From: Polyangiaceae bacterium
GTDB taxonomy: Bacteria; Myxococcota_A; Polyangia; Polyangiales; Polyangiaceae
Direction: 5' to 3'
Length of the DNA: 50,565 bases
Assembly (NCBI GenBank): GCA_016933275.1
Contig: JAFGBI010000228.1
Coordinates: forward strand, 1 to 50,565
Shown: positions 16,776-25,470 of the stretch, one piece after another
Numbering within the stretch: position 1 is the stretch's first letter
Layout of the letters: each line of letters opens with the position of its first letter
Made by a program: the position numbers and the translations under genes
Notes under the pieces: model-generated
Database searches by the model: none
Told to the model about the DNA's origin: nothing
The model's input: only the letters and a program-made list of their open reading frames with translations

Positions 16776-17600
16776 ATGCCGAGCCAACGAAGACAGGCAG
16801 CGTCGCGACACCACGTGGAAAGATGGGCGGTCGGGGTCGGATCGCTCGCTGTCCTCGGTGGCTGTACGCTGCCTTCATACGAGACGAACCCCGAGGTGGA
16901 TAGGTACTACCTTGGTCCGTCGGGCTGCGGCGACGGCTTCACCTGTAGTGAGGGAAGCTGCGTCGATGCGCAGGCCAAGTGCGACGGTGACGAGGACTGC
17001 ACCGACGGCTCCGACGAGTCCGATTGCTCGACGTGGAGCGTGGACCTCGTGAACGCCGATGGGTGGGTCGGCGGTGCGCCGGAGCTCGTCGGCGACAACC
17101 CCGTGGGGTTTCAAGGCGCGTGGTACACCTATGGAGACAACATCACCTGCTCGGTCACGGAGGGCAACCCCTGCACGGCGGATGGTTGCTGCCTCGACTG
17201 GGTCACGACCGTCGACCCGGACTACGACTCGTGGGGTTGTGGGGTCGGCCTCGAGCTCAACAGCACCGACAGCGAGGCCAGCACGAAGCTCGCCTACTCG
17301 GGGGCGGCGAGGGGCTTTTCCATCACGATCACTGGCACCTCGGGCCAGAGCGGGATTCGAATCGCCTTCACGCAGGCACTGGCCACGGAGAACATGGTTT
17401 CTCCCTTCCTCGAGGTGGATGGCGTCGGCACGTACTCCTTCCTGTTCACCGATGCAGTCTGCCCCGACTGGGGCGATGAGTTTGGCTGCACGGCCCCCGC
17501 CACGCCGTCCACGTCCTACGACTTGCAGGTGCAGATCCCAGGCGGCGACGAAGAGGGGTCGGGCACCATCTGTGTCACGAGCCTCGTGCCGCAGGGCTAG
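16776..17600 (+). CDS. Lipoprotein with an LDL-receptor class A module
   Basis: A 274-residue exported lipoprotein. The basic N-terminus and hydrophobic core end in a lipobox LAVLGGC (Cys30). Residues 51-84 form a textbook LDLa repeat with six Cys, the FxC core and the calcium-binding CDGDEDCTDGSDESDC acidic cluster. The following ~190 residues are beta-rich and Cys-containing (CCLDWVTTVDPDYDSWGCGVGLELN) and resemble secreted carbohydrate- or ligand-binding sandwiches. A good ribosome site (GGAGGG, about 8 bp upstream) supports the ATG. The likely role is surface ligand binding with calcium. The TAG stop at 17598-17600 lies within the CTAG edge of the palindromic element. Confidence 0.88.
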   Translation: MPSQRRQAASRHHVERWAVGVGSLAVLGGCTLPSYETNPEVDRYYLGPSGCGDGFTCSEGSCVDAQAKCDGDEDCTDGSDESDCSTWSVDLVNADGWVGGAPELVGDNPVGFQGAWYTYGDNITCSVTEGNPCTADGCCLDWVTTVDPDYDSWGCGVGLELNSTDSEASTKLAYSGAARGFSITITGTSGQSGIRIAFTQALATENMVSPFLEVDGVGTYSFLFTDAVCPDWGDEFGCTAPATPSTSYDLQVQIPGGDEEGSGTICVTSLVPQG

Positions 17601-17753
17601 ACCACCGATCGGGTTGCCAACAGCAACGGCGCCGCCGGAAACGTACCCATGCCCAGCGAGGGCACGTTTCCAACGGCGCCTCGGGCGAGATCTGCTGCCG
17701 GTTCGGTGCTCTAGGCTGTTGATTTGACGCAGCAATCAACCTCATTGCTGCTC
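17597..17753 (+). repeat. Palindromic CTAG element, copy B (near full length)
   Basis: Reference copy. The 118-bp core runs from CTAG (17597-17600) to CTAG (17711-17714). Its inverted ends are CTAGACCACCGATC on the left and GTTCGGTGCTCTAG on the right. Inside is a long hairpin: arms 17628-17644 and 17664-17680 pair at 15 of 17 positions around a 19-nt loop. The 42-bp module (17715-17756) then carries GCAGCAATCA and TCATTGCTGC arms (17729-17751), one mismatch from perfect, with a degenerate CTCGA edge in place of CTCTAG. The upstream gene's TAG stop is part of the left CTAG. Confidence 0.9.
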
Positions 17754-18465
17754 GAACGCCCCGAGCCAGAGAATCCTCTCCGAAATGGGCTCGGAACGCG
17801 CGTGCCCTCGAGCTTCTCACCGACGACACAGCGGGCCAACGCTGCCGGTAGCCCATGACTTCCGGCAGCTCGGGCACCCGTCGATAGGACAAGCCCCTGG
17901 GCGGGGACCACCCCCCAAACCGCCACCCCCCCCCACGCGAGCAGCTCCCTGCTCGACCCACCGGATCCGTTCTGTCGACCTGCGCCCGAGGTTCGAGGCG
18001 GGCCGCTCGACCCTCGCCGTCTCGTCCATCGAACGAGCAACCCGGCAGTCCTCACCATCAGCGCCTTCACGTGGAGACGCCAACCGTCGGCTCCGCCGCG
18101 TGGTTGCCTGCCAGCTCCTGATCGGGGACTCGGCTTGGCCGCTCGCAGCGACCCCGCTGAGACCGATCCGGAACTCAACCGTCGTCGGGATCCATCGCCT
18201 CTCGAGCGCCGAGCGCGGATCTTGTCACCGTCCCGCCGACGCCGGCACCCGAGACCCGGCGCCGGACCGGCCCCGCGACCGTTCCCCCTCCTCGGGTCTC
18301 CCTTCCAGGTTTCCCGTCGCGACGTCCGCGTTCGTGAGATCGTTGGACGCCGTCCGGCGTCGGGGAGAGCTCGCGGTCGGGCGGACCTGTCAGGGCGAGA
18401 CGTTGCCCGGCGTTGACCTGGGGAACGCGCCAGCTGGTCACGGAATCCAGAGTCAGAGGCACTCA
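17754..18465. other. Intergenic region upstream of the ECF sigma gene
   Basis: About 700 bp with no gene I can support. The frame of the sigma gene stays open back to 17785, but the translation is Arg/Pro/Ser-rich and without domain character. A GGGGAAC block (18420-18426) and TTGACC (18413-18418) lie 40-55 bp before the sigma ATG and are candidate promoter boxes for an ECF or housekeeping sigma. Neither has a convincing partner box. Confidence 0.4.
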
Positions 18466-19137
18466 ATGACGAACGGCGAGAAGGAGCAGACGTTGGAGAG
18501 CGGTCTGATGAAGAATCCCCCTGGGGCGTCCCCCACCCTCGGCGCCATGGCGTTCGAGGACGAGGCAGCGCTCGGGGGTGCTGCCGGGCTCGTCCCCATC
18601 TCCAACGAAGATCGTCCCATCCTCGCCGCCATCGCGTCGGGTGACCTTCGCACCGCGCTCTCGCTCTGTGCCCACCTTCACGGCCGTGCGCTCGGCCGCC
18701 TCTGCATGGCGCTCGTCGGGTCGCAGGCCGAGGCCGACGACCTGATCCAGGAGACGCTCCTGACGGCGCACGACGGGTTCGCCGGCTACCGTGGCGAAGG
18801 CTCCGTGCGCGGCTGGCTCTTGGGGATCGCCCGACGCAAATGCGCGCACGCCGTCGAACGGCGCGTGCGGCGGGACAAGAAGCTCCGGCTCGCGCTCGAA
18901 TCCGACCACCCGCCGCCGACGGACGAGCTGCTCGGGCGCCGGCGCCGGGCCGAGCAGGCCCGCGCTGCGCTCGATGCGGTCCGCCCAACCGAACGGGAGG
19001 CGCTCGTGCTGCGCTACGTCGGCGAGCTCAGCTACCAGGAGGTGGGCCGGGCCTGCGGCATCGACGAAGCAGCAGCAAGGAAGCGGGTTTCCCGTGCGAT
19101 CGCGCGCCTGAGGGCCGCGCTCGCGGAGGACGAGTGA
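18466..19137 (+). CDS. ECF-type RNA polymerase sigma factor
   Basis: A 223-residue group 4 sigma factor. Region 2 spans about residues 60-130, with LCMALVGSQAEADDLIQET (the helix binding core polymerase and the -10) and FAGYRGEGSVRGWLLGIARR. Region 4 spans about 165-220, with the helix-turn-helix YVGELSYQEVGRACGIDEAA then RKRVSRAIARLRAAL. A 60-residue N-terminal extension precedes region 2, as in some ECF groups. The ATG at 18466 follows AGAGG. The next gene starts 3 bp after the stop, so the two form an operon in which the downstream membrane protein probably acts as the cognate anti-sigma or regulator. Confidence 0.93.
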   Translation: MTNGEKEQTLESGLMKNPPGASPTLGAMAFEDEAALGGAAGLVPISNEDRPILAAIASGDLRTALSLCAHLHGRALGRLCMALVGSQAEADDLIQETLLTAHDGFAGYRGEGSVRGWLLGIARRKCAHAVERRVRRDKKLRLALESDHPPPTDELLGRRRRAEQARAALDAVRPTEREALVLRYVGELSYQEVGRACGIDEAAARKRVSRAIARLRAALAEDE

Positions 19138-19140
19138 GTC

Positions 19141-22100
19141 ATGACGGATCAAGACGAACGAACCCACGTCGAGGAGCAGCTGGCGGAGATCCTGGATGGG
19201 GAAGCGGCCCCCGAGATCTACGAACGCCTGGCGGTGGACGACGGACTTCGCGACCTGCGGTATCAAGCCGAGCGGTGGGTGGCGCTGGTACGGTCGGCGG
19301 GCGATGACTACCTGCCGCTCACGGATCTGGAAGAGCGCGTGTTGGCCGCCCTCGACGCGAAGACAGCGGCCACGCTCGCGGCCGAAACGCCGAAGACCGC
19401 CGAGGTGGACGAACCGGCGCCGACCACGGCTCCCCTCCCCAAGCTCCCCGGTCCGGCTCCGGCCGTACACGGTACCGAGCCCTTGTTTCCGGTCCTCGTC
19501 CCCGCTCCGCCCGCCGCGTCCCGCACCGATCCGATCTTCCCCATCGTGGCGTCGCCGGCCTCGGCACCCACGACCGACCTCGGTCCTACCTCCCCGGCGC
19601 TCGATCCGGAGCTACCCGTCACGGCGTCGGAGCCGCTGCCCGCCGTCGCGGTGCCCGCACCGGGAGTACCCGACACCGCCCCCGATCCGGGGCCCGTCGA
19701 GAACCCACCCGTGCGAGCCCTCCCGGGACCCGGCGGGAACGAGGACGGGGCACCGCCCGCGATGCTGCCCAGCCGTAGCCAAAGGCGTGGGCGGGTCATC
19801 GATTTTCTGTCCAGACACAAGATTGGACTGCTCGCCGCCGGCGCCGGCGGGCTGTTCGCTGCGGGAACGGTGGCCGCGTCGATCGTTGCCTTCATCGCGC
19901 TGCGGGGCGTACCCGAGATCCCCGGGCTCGGTGGTCCGACCTGGAGCGGCACGGTCGCCCAGGTGGCACGCGCCGGAGGGAGCGGCGATCTGGAGCTGTG
20001 CGATCGGAGCGGGGCGCGATGCCAGCAGGCGAAGGCGGGCGATCCAATCCCCGCGGGCGCCGTGGTCCGAACGGGCCCCACCGTGCGCGCGCACCTGACG
20101 CTCAACGACGGCACGGAACTCAGCCTCGACCGGGACACCCGTCTGGCGTTCGATCCGAATGCGTCGCGCCGCCTACGCGTGGACCGGGGTGCCGTCGTGG
20201 CCGACGTGAAACACCGCGCCGGTGCCGCGGCGCGCCTCGACGTCCCCGTGGGACACATCAAGGTACTCGGCACCAAGTTCTCGCTAGTGGCCCGACCGAG
20301 AGCGGCGTCGGTCGGGGTGAGCCGCGGCAGGGTGGAGCTCGTCGACGACTCGAATCGGAGCGTCGAGGTGCACGCTGGGGAGGAGGGCCGCATCCTCGCC
20401 GGGGAGAAGCCCTACTCCAAGGCGACGCAGCTGCTCGGCGAGATGCTCGCGTGGAGCGACGAGGTACGCGAGCCACCGGATCGGGAGGTCTCTGCCCGTG
20501 GGCTCGGCGAGCTCCGCGCGAAGAAGCCGACGGACAAGTCCGAGCGCGACGCGGCGGTCACGCTGACGTCCCACGCCGTGAAGGTGCGGATCTCCGGGGC
20601 GGTCGCGCGCACCGAGGTGGACGAGACCTTCCGGAACGAGACCGGAGACGTGCTTGAGGGGATCTATCGCTTTCCGCTGCCACCCGACGCCAAGATCGAG
20701 CGCCTGGCGCTGGAGGTGGACGGCCGGCTCGAGGAGGGGGCCTTCGTCGACCGTGACCGCGCCGCAGCCATTTGGCGCGGCAGCATCGTCAATGCGGCGC
20801 CGGAGATGCGGCGGGAGATAACGGACGAGATCGTGTGGGTCCCTGGTCCGTGGCGGGATCCGGCGCTGCTCGAGTGGCAGCGCGGCAGCCGCTTCGAGCT
20901 CCGGATCTTCCCGATCCCGGCGCGCGGGTCCCGGCGCGTGATCCTGGCCTACACCCAGGTGCTCGAACCCTCGGGCAACCTCCGGCGATACACCTACCCA
21001 CTGGCACACGATCCCTCCGGGTCGACCCGCGTAAGCGACTTCCGCGTCGACGTTCAAGTCCGCGGCCACGATGCCCAGGTGGGCGTCGCCCCCCGGGGCT
21101 ACCCGATGACCGTCACGACGACGGCGGAGGTCGCGACCGTTACCCACGCGGAGCGCAACTTCGTGCCCGCAGGCGATCTGGTGCTCGAGTTCGCGCTGCC
21201 GGATCGCGACCGCGAGGTGACGGCGTGGGCGTACGCCCCCGCCCCCCGAGCAGACCAGGGGCGCCCGGCCCCCGCCGCTGCCATTTCATCGGGCGCGGGA
21301 GCGACGCCCGATCCCTGGGCTTCGGGCGGGACTCCGAGCGGGAAGCCGTCGCTCCAGGCTGCTCCCACCGACTCGGGCTATCCCTACGCCGCCATCGCCA
21401 TCCGGCCCGAGCTTCCCCGCATGGCGCAGAGCGAGCCGCGCACCTTCGCCTTGGTCGTCGACAGCAGCCGAAGCATGTACGGCGAGAACTACCAGCGCGC
21501 GACCTTGCTCGCTGCACGGCTCATCCGCGAGCTGGGCGACGAGGACCGGTTCACCGTGCTCGCCTGCGACACGACCTGCCAGGTGTTTCCTGGCGGACTG
21601 CAGGCGCCGGGACGAAGAGCCGGCAGAGAGGTGGAGACCTGGCTCGCGGGGATCCTACCCGAGGGCGCGTCCGACCCGACGGCAGCGCTCGGCTCGGCGC
21701 GCGACGCGGCTGGCTCCGGCCGGCGCGCACTCCGCATCGTCTACCTGGGCGACGGCACCCCGACCTCCGGCCCCGTCCGCCCCGCGACCGTGACCGAGGC
21801 CGCGCGACGGGCGCTTCGTGGTGGAGACGCCACCGTGACCGCGGTGGCGATCGGCGCCGACTCCGACCTCGAGTCGCTCCGCGCCCTGGTACGAGGCGGT
21901 GGCGGGGTGGTCTTGCCCTATGTCCCTGGCCAATCGACCGCGGAGGCCGCGTTCGCCACGCTAGCGGCGACCCTGGGCCATACCTTGCGCGAGGTGACGG
22001 TCGAGCTGCCGTCAGGGCTCGTCGCGCGCGCGCCCGAGCAGGTGGACGCGATCCCCGCTGGCCACGAGACCATCTTGGTGGCGCGGATGACCCGGCCCGA

Positions 22101-23688
22101 GGTGGCGGGCGATCTCGTGCTGCGCGGCACCTTGGGCCAGGAGCGGTTCGAGCGCCGGTATCCGTTGCGCGTGGTGGCGTCCTCCCAGCCCGGAAACGCC
22201 TTCGTGCCGCGCCTGTACGCCGCGACCAGGATCGCCGATCTCGAGCGGCACGCGGACGCCGAGGCGAAGACGGAGGCGATCGCGCTGTCGAGCCGCTTCG
22301 ACGTGGCGAGCCGCTACACGTCCCTGCTCGTGCTGGAGAGCGCGGCGATGTTCAAGGCCTTCGGCCTCGACAACCGGCGGGACGCCCCGGACTGGACCGG
22401 CGAGGAGGACACGCACGCGACGACCGCCGAGGCCGAGGAGGAAGCGCCCCTGGCGGCGCTCGAGGACGAACCGCCACCGGACAGTGACAAGAAGGAGTAC
22501 AAGACACGAGAGGCCAGCAAACCGAGCGGTGGTAGCGGGTGGGGTTGGCCTTTCGGGCGCGATGAGGCCGCGGCTTCCCCGCGAGCGGCCGCGCCGGCCC
22601 CGACCCCAATGGCGGAAGCCGGCGCGGCTGCCAGGCCCCCGGCGGCGACCCGCTCGGCACCTCGTCCGACAGAACCCGATGCCTGGCCAGGAGCGCGAGA
22701 GCGCCAGCCCCTCGGCGATCCGCTCTCGCCGGTGCCCGAGTGGGAGGACCGCCGCCGATGGGTGCCCATGCGCCGCGTGTGGACGCGGAAGGGCGAGGTC
22801 ATCACCGGTCGGATGGTGCCCCTGGTGGCCAGCGTCGCCAAGATCGCGGAAGCGGAACGAGCCGTGACGGACCAGCCCAACAAGCGAGGCGCCGTGCGTC
22901 AGCTGTACGTGCTCTATGCCGTGAGCGGGGACCTCCGCCGCGCCGAAGAGCTCGCCCAGCGCTGGAGCGAGAAGGAGCCACTGGATCCCGAGGCCCTCAC
23001 CGCCCGCGCCGACCTGGCCGCTCAGCGCGGTGACCGCGAACTCGCCATCCGCATCCTCGGCAGCGTGGTCGACGTGCGCCCCGGGGACGTGAAGGCTCAA
23101 GAACGACTGGCACGCCTCCACCGCTGGGCAGGGCAGCCCGCGGCGGGGTGCCGCCACTCGATCGCGGCCGCCGAGCTCCACCAGAAGGACGACCGGCTCC
23201 TCGCCACCGCCGTGGAGTGCGCGCGCGCCACCGACCAGCAACCCCTGGCGGAGCTGCTGCTGGGGGCAGCCGTGGCGACCGTCCGTGCACGTGCCGAGCA
23301 GCGCCTCGCCAAGCCGAGCGCACCAGCTCGCCTGAGCGGAGATCTCCGCATCGAGGCGACCTGGTTGGACGGAGGAAACGATCTCGACATCGGCCTCATC
23401 ACGCCGGACGGACACCGCGTCTCCTGGCTCGGGGCGCCCACCCGCGAGGTGATCTCGGCCGAAGACGCGACGAGCGAACGCCGCGAGGGGCTCGCCCTGC
23501 GCGGTGCCACCCCTGGCGAGTACGTGGTCGAGCTCGTCCGCGGCCGCGGCAACGGGCGCGTGACCGGGGAGGTGAAGATCACCGTGGCCGGCACCCTGCG
23601 CACGGTCCCGTTCTCGCTGACCGAGAACCGCACGACCATCGGGATCGCGAAGATCGCCCAGGAGAGTCGGTTGGTGCCTGTCGAGTGA
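19141..23688 (+). CDS. Giant FecR-VIT-vWA membrane protein, putative regulator of the ECF sigma factor
   Basis: 1515 residues. An N-terminal ~80-residue helical zinc-finger-less anti-sigma-like segment is followed by a long Pro/Ala linker. One membrane span lies near 226-246 (LLAAGAGGLFAAGTVAASIV), then a FecR domain about 268-420 (VVRTGPTVRAHLTLNDGTEL, IKVLGTKFSLV). A VIT domain runs from about 470 to 600 (VDETFRNETGDVLEGIYRFP). A vWA domain runs from about 765 to 940 with a complete MIDAS (VVDSSRSMYG; LGDGTP later). A second low-complexity linker follows, then TPR-like helices at about 1250-1380 and a C-terminal beta domain (IEATWLDGGNDLDIGL) from about 1400. The topology suggests a cytoplasmic N-terminus contacting the sigma factor and a large periplasmic sensor. 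It is co-transcribed with the sigma gene. The molecular role is inferred. Confidence 0.88.
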   Translation: MTDQDERTHVEEQLAEILDGEAAPEIYERLAVDDGLRDLRYQAERWVALVRSAGDDYLPLTDLEERVLAALDAKTAATLAAETPKTAEVDEPAPTTAPLPKLPGPAPAVHGTEPLFPVLVPAPPAASRTDPIFPIVASPASAPTTDLGPTSPALDPELPVTASEPLPAVAVPAPGVPDTAPDPGPVENPPVRALPGPGGNEDGAPPAMLPSRSQRRGRVIDFLSRHKIGLLAAGAGGLFAAGTVAASIVAFIALRGVPEIPGLGGPTWSGTVAQVARAGGSGDLELCDRSGARCQQAKAGDPIPAGAVVRTGPTVRAHLTLNDGTELSLDRDTRLAFDPNASRRLRVDRGAVVADVKHRAGAAARLDVPVGHIKVLGTKFSLVARPRAASVGVSRGRVELVDDSNRSVEVHAGEEGRILAGEKPYSKATQLLGEMLAWSDEVREPPDREVSARGLGELRAKKPTDKSERDAAVTLTSHAVKVRISGAVARTEVDETFRNETGDVLEGIYRFPLPPDAKIERLALEVDGRLEEGAFVDRDRAAAIWRGSIVNAAPEMRREITDEIVWVPGPWRDPALLEWQRGSRFELRIFPIPARGSRRVILAYTQVLEPSGNLRRYTYPLAHDPSGSTRVSDFRVDVQVRGHDAQVGVAPRGYPMTVTTTAEVATVTHAERNFVPAGDLVLEFALPDRDREVTAWAYAPAPRADQGRPAPAAAISSGAGATPDPWASGGTPSGKPSLQAAPTDSGYPYAAIAIRPELPRMAQSEPRTFALVVDSSRSMYGENYQRATLLAARLIRELGDEDRFTVLACDTTCQVFPGGLQAPGRRAGREVETWLAGILPEGASDPTAALGSARDAAGSGRRALRIVYLGDGTPTSGPVRPATVTEAARRALRGGDATVTAVAIGADSDLESLRALVRGGGGVVLPYVPGQSTAEAAFATLAATLGHTLREVTVELPSGLVARAPEQVDAIPAGHETILVARMTRPEVAGDLVLRGTLGQERFERRYPLRVVASSQPGNAFVPRLYAATRIADLERHADAEAKTEAIALSSRFDVASRYTSLLVLESAAMFKAFGLDNRRDAPDWTGEEDTHATTAEAEEEAPLAALEDEPPPDSDKKEYKTREASKPSGGSGWGWPFGRDEAAASPRAAAPAPTPMAEAGAAARPPAATRSAPRPTEPDAWPGARERQPLGDPLSPVPEWEDRRRWVPMRRVWTRKGEVITGRMVPLVASVAKIAEAERAVTDQPNKRGAVRQLYVLYAVSGDLRRAEELAQRWSEKEPLDPEALTARADLAAQRGDRELAIRILGSVVDVRPGDVKAQERLARLHRWAGQPAAGCRHSIAAAELHQKDDRLLATAVECARATDQQPLAELLLGAAVATVRARAEQRLAKPSAPARLSGDLRIEATWLDGGNDLDIGLITPDGHRVSWLGAPTREVISAEDATSERREGLALRGATPGEYVVELVRGRGNGRVTGEVKITVAGTLRTVPFSLTENRTTIGIAKIAQESRLVPVE

Positions 23689-23815
23689 CTCACGCACGTC
23701 GCCCGCCGACGAGGCCGCGGCGGCGACCGTCCAGGGCCGGGTCCAGCCCGGGGACCTGACTCCGTCGGTGACAGGGAGCGGCGTTCGGGCCTACGCTCAT
23801 CACCTCGGGACCGTG

Positions 23816-25018
23816 ATGAGCCTGCCGTTCGTCCTCCTGTCCTTGCTCACCCTGCTGCTCATCGCCGTGGGCGCGATAGAGGTCTGGGTCCTCCGACGGC
23901 GCCTCGCGAAGATCCCGATCCGAATCCACGTCAACGGCACCCGCGGCAAGTCGAGCGTAGTGCGGCTGATCGCGGCCGCCCTGCGCGAGGCCGGCAGGAC
24001 CACCTGCGCGAAGACGACGGGCACCCTCGCCCGCATGATCCTGCCCGACGGGCGCGAGCTCCCCATCTACCGTCCCGGGGGCGCAAACGTCATCGAACAG
24101 AAGCGGATCGCGGCCATGGCGGCCGCGTACGGCGCCGAGGCGCTCGTCATCGAGTGCATGGCGCTCCAGCCGGAGCTCCAGTCCTTGTCCGAGCTCCGCC
24201 TGGTGCGGGCCACGCACGGGGTGGTGACGAACGCCCGTCCCGACCACCTCGACGTGATGGGACCAACCCCGCTGCACGTGGCGCAGGCCCTCGCCGGAAC
24301 GGTGCCGCGGCGGGGCAGACTCTTCACCACCGAGCGCGACTTCTTGTCGATCCTGGCGGCCGCCGCAACCGACCGCGACACCGAGCTCGTGGCGGTCACG
24401 GAACGCGATGTCGCCGCGGTCACACCGGAGGACCTCGCCGACTTCTCGTACACCGAACACCCGGACAACGTCGCCCTCGCCCTCGCCGTGACGAACGACC
24501 TCGGGGTCCCTCGCGACGTAGCGCTCCGCGGGATGCACCGCACACGGCCCGACCCCGGCGCGCTCACCGAGCACGACCTAGATTTCTTCGGCCGAAGGAT
24601 CCGCTTTTGCAACGGCTTCGCCGCGAACGACCCCGTGAGTACCCGACAGCTCTGGGAGCACGCGCTAGCCCGCACCACCGACGCCGAGCGCCGTATCGCA
24701 ATCTTCAACTGTCGAGCCGATCGCCCCGAGCGCTCTCGCGATCTCGCGCGCTCGTTCGTGACGTGGCCACCCGCCGACCACGTGGTGCTCATGGGGTCCG
24801 CCACCCACGTCTTCGTCCGCGCAGCGACCGCCGCCGGGCTCGACCCCACGCGACTCGTCCTGGTCGAAGGGGAGCGCGTGGACGCGATCTTCGAACGTGT
24901 GATAAGCCTCGTTGGACGATCGGCATTGGTGATGGGGATGGGCAACATCGGCGGCCTCGGCCTCGAGCTCGTGCAGTACTTCCGCAATCGAGCCGGGCCT
25001 ACCTCGGGGGAAGCATGA
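23816..25018 (+). CDS. pgsB: Poly-gamma-glutamate synthase subunit PgsB/CapB
   Basis: ATP-dependent amide ligase of the Mur-ligase superfamily that polymerises glutamate (or a related acidic unit) at the membrane. 400 residues. After one N-terminal span (LPFVLLSLLTLLLIAVGAIE) comes the P-loop IHVNGTRGKSSVVRLIAAAL near residue 42, with KTTGTLARMI near 70. Further family blocks are GANVIEQKRI, ALVIECMALQPELQ near 122, THGVVTNARPDHLDVMGPT near 140, and RTRPDPGAL near 243. A GTG 48 bp upstream is possible, but the ATG at 23816 gives the usual membrane-first start. It overlaps pgsC by ATGA. Confidence 0.93.
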   Translation: MSLPFVLLSLLTLLLIAVGAIEVWVLRRRLAKIPIRIHVNGTRGKSSVVRLIAAALREAGRTTCAKTTGTLARMILPDGRELPIYRPGGANVIEQKRIAAMAAAYGAEALVIECMALQPELQSLSELRLVRATHGVVTNARPDHLDVMGPTPLHVAQALAGTVPRRGRLFTTERDFLSILAAAATDRDTELVAVTERDVAAVTPEDLADFSYTEHPDNVALALAVTNDLGVPRDVALRGMHRTRPDPGALTEHDLDFFGRRIRFCNGFAANDPVSTRQLWEHALARTTDAERRIAIFNCRADRPERSRDLARSFVTWPPADHVVLMGSATHVFVRAATAAGLDPTRLVLVEGERVDAIFERVISLVGRSALVMGMGNIGGLGLELVQYFRNRAGPTSGEA

Positions 25019-25470
25019 CCGAGCTCTTGCCCCTGAGCATCGGCATCGGCCTGGTGGTGAGCCTGTTCTTCTCCGAAGCGTTCGGCATCGCCGCCGGTGG
25101 CATGATCGTGCCGGGGTATTTCGCCCTCTCGTTGACCCGGCCCGGGGAGGTCGCACTGACGGTGGCCGCGGCCTTCGCGACCTACACCATCGTGCACACG
25201 CTGGCGACATTCATGGTGATCTACGGACGGCGGCGCACCGTCCTGATGATCCTGGTGGGGTACCTGATGGGAATGCTCATCGGGACCTTCGCGCCCACGC
25301 TGGGCGCGACCGACGCGGAACGAGCCGTAATTGGCTACATCATCCCGGGGCTCATCGCCATCTGGCTCGATCGCCAGGGTGTGATCGAGACCATCTCGAC
25401 CCTGGTCACGGCATCGGTCGTCGTCCGCCTGCTCCTCATCCTTCTGCTCGGCCCGGAGCTCCCCCGGTGA
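25015..25470 (+). CDS. pgsC: Poly-gamma-glutamate synthase membrane subunit PgsC/CapC
   Basis: A 151-residue integral membrane protein with about four spans. It opens MTELLPLSIGIGLVVSLFFS and contains the family signature GGMIVPGYFAL near residue 28. The segments LMILVGYLMGMLIGTF and YIIPGLIAIWLDRQG follow. It is the partner of the PgsB ligase and probably forms the polymer export or assembly path. Its start overlaps pgsB by four bases (ATGA) and its stop overlaps the next gene by four bases (GTGA), so the three genes form one translationally coupled unit. Confidence 0.93.
   Translation: MTELLPLSIGIGLVVSLFFSEAFGIAAGGMIVPGYFALSLTRPGEVALTVAAAFATYTIVHTLATFMVIYGRRRTVLMILVGYLMGMLIGTFAPTLGATDAERAVIGYIIPGLIAIWLDRQGVIETISTLVTASVVVRLLLILLLGPELPR

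Noticed and set aside
18405..18465. Autoregulated ECF promoter upstream of the sigma gene (GGGGAAC block)
   Set aside because: No matching -10 at the usual spacing could be picked with confidence.
22012..23697. A 561-codon minus-strand open frame
   Set aside because: It mirrors the C-terminal half of the VIT-vWA protein, whose frame has domain motifs. The antisense product is His/Gly/Arg-rich and domainless.
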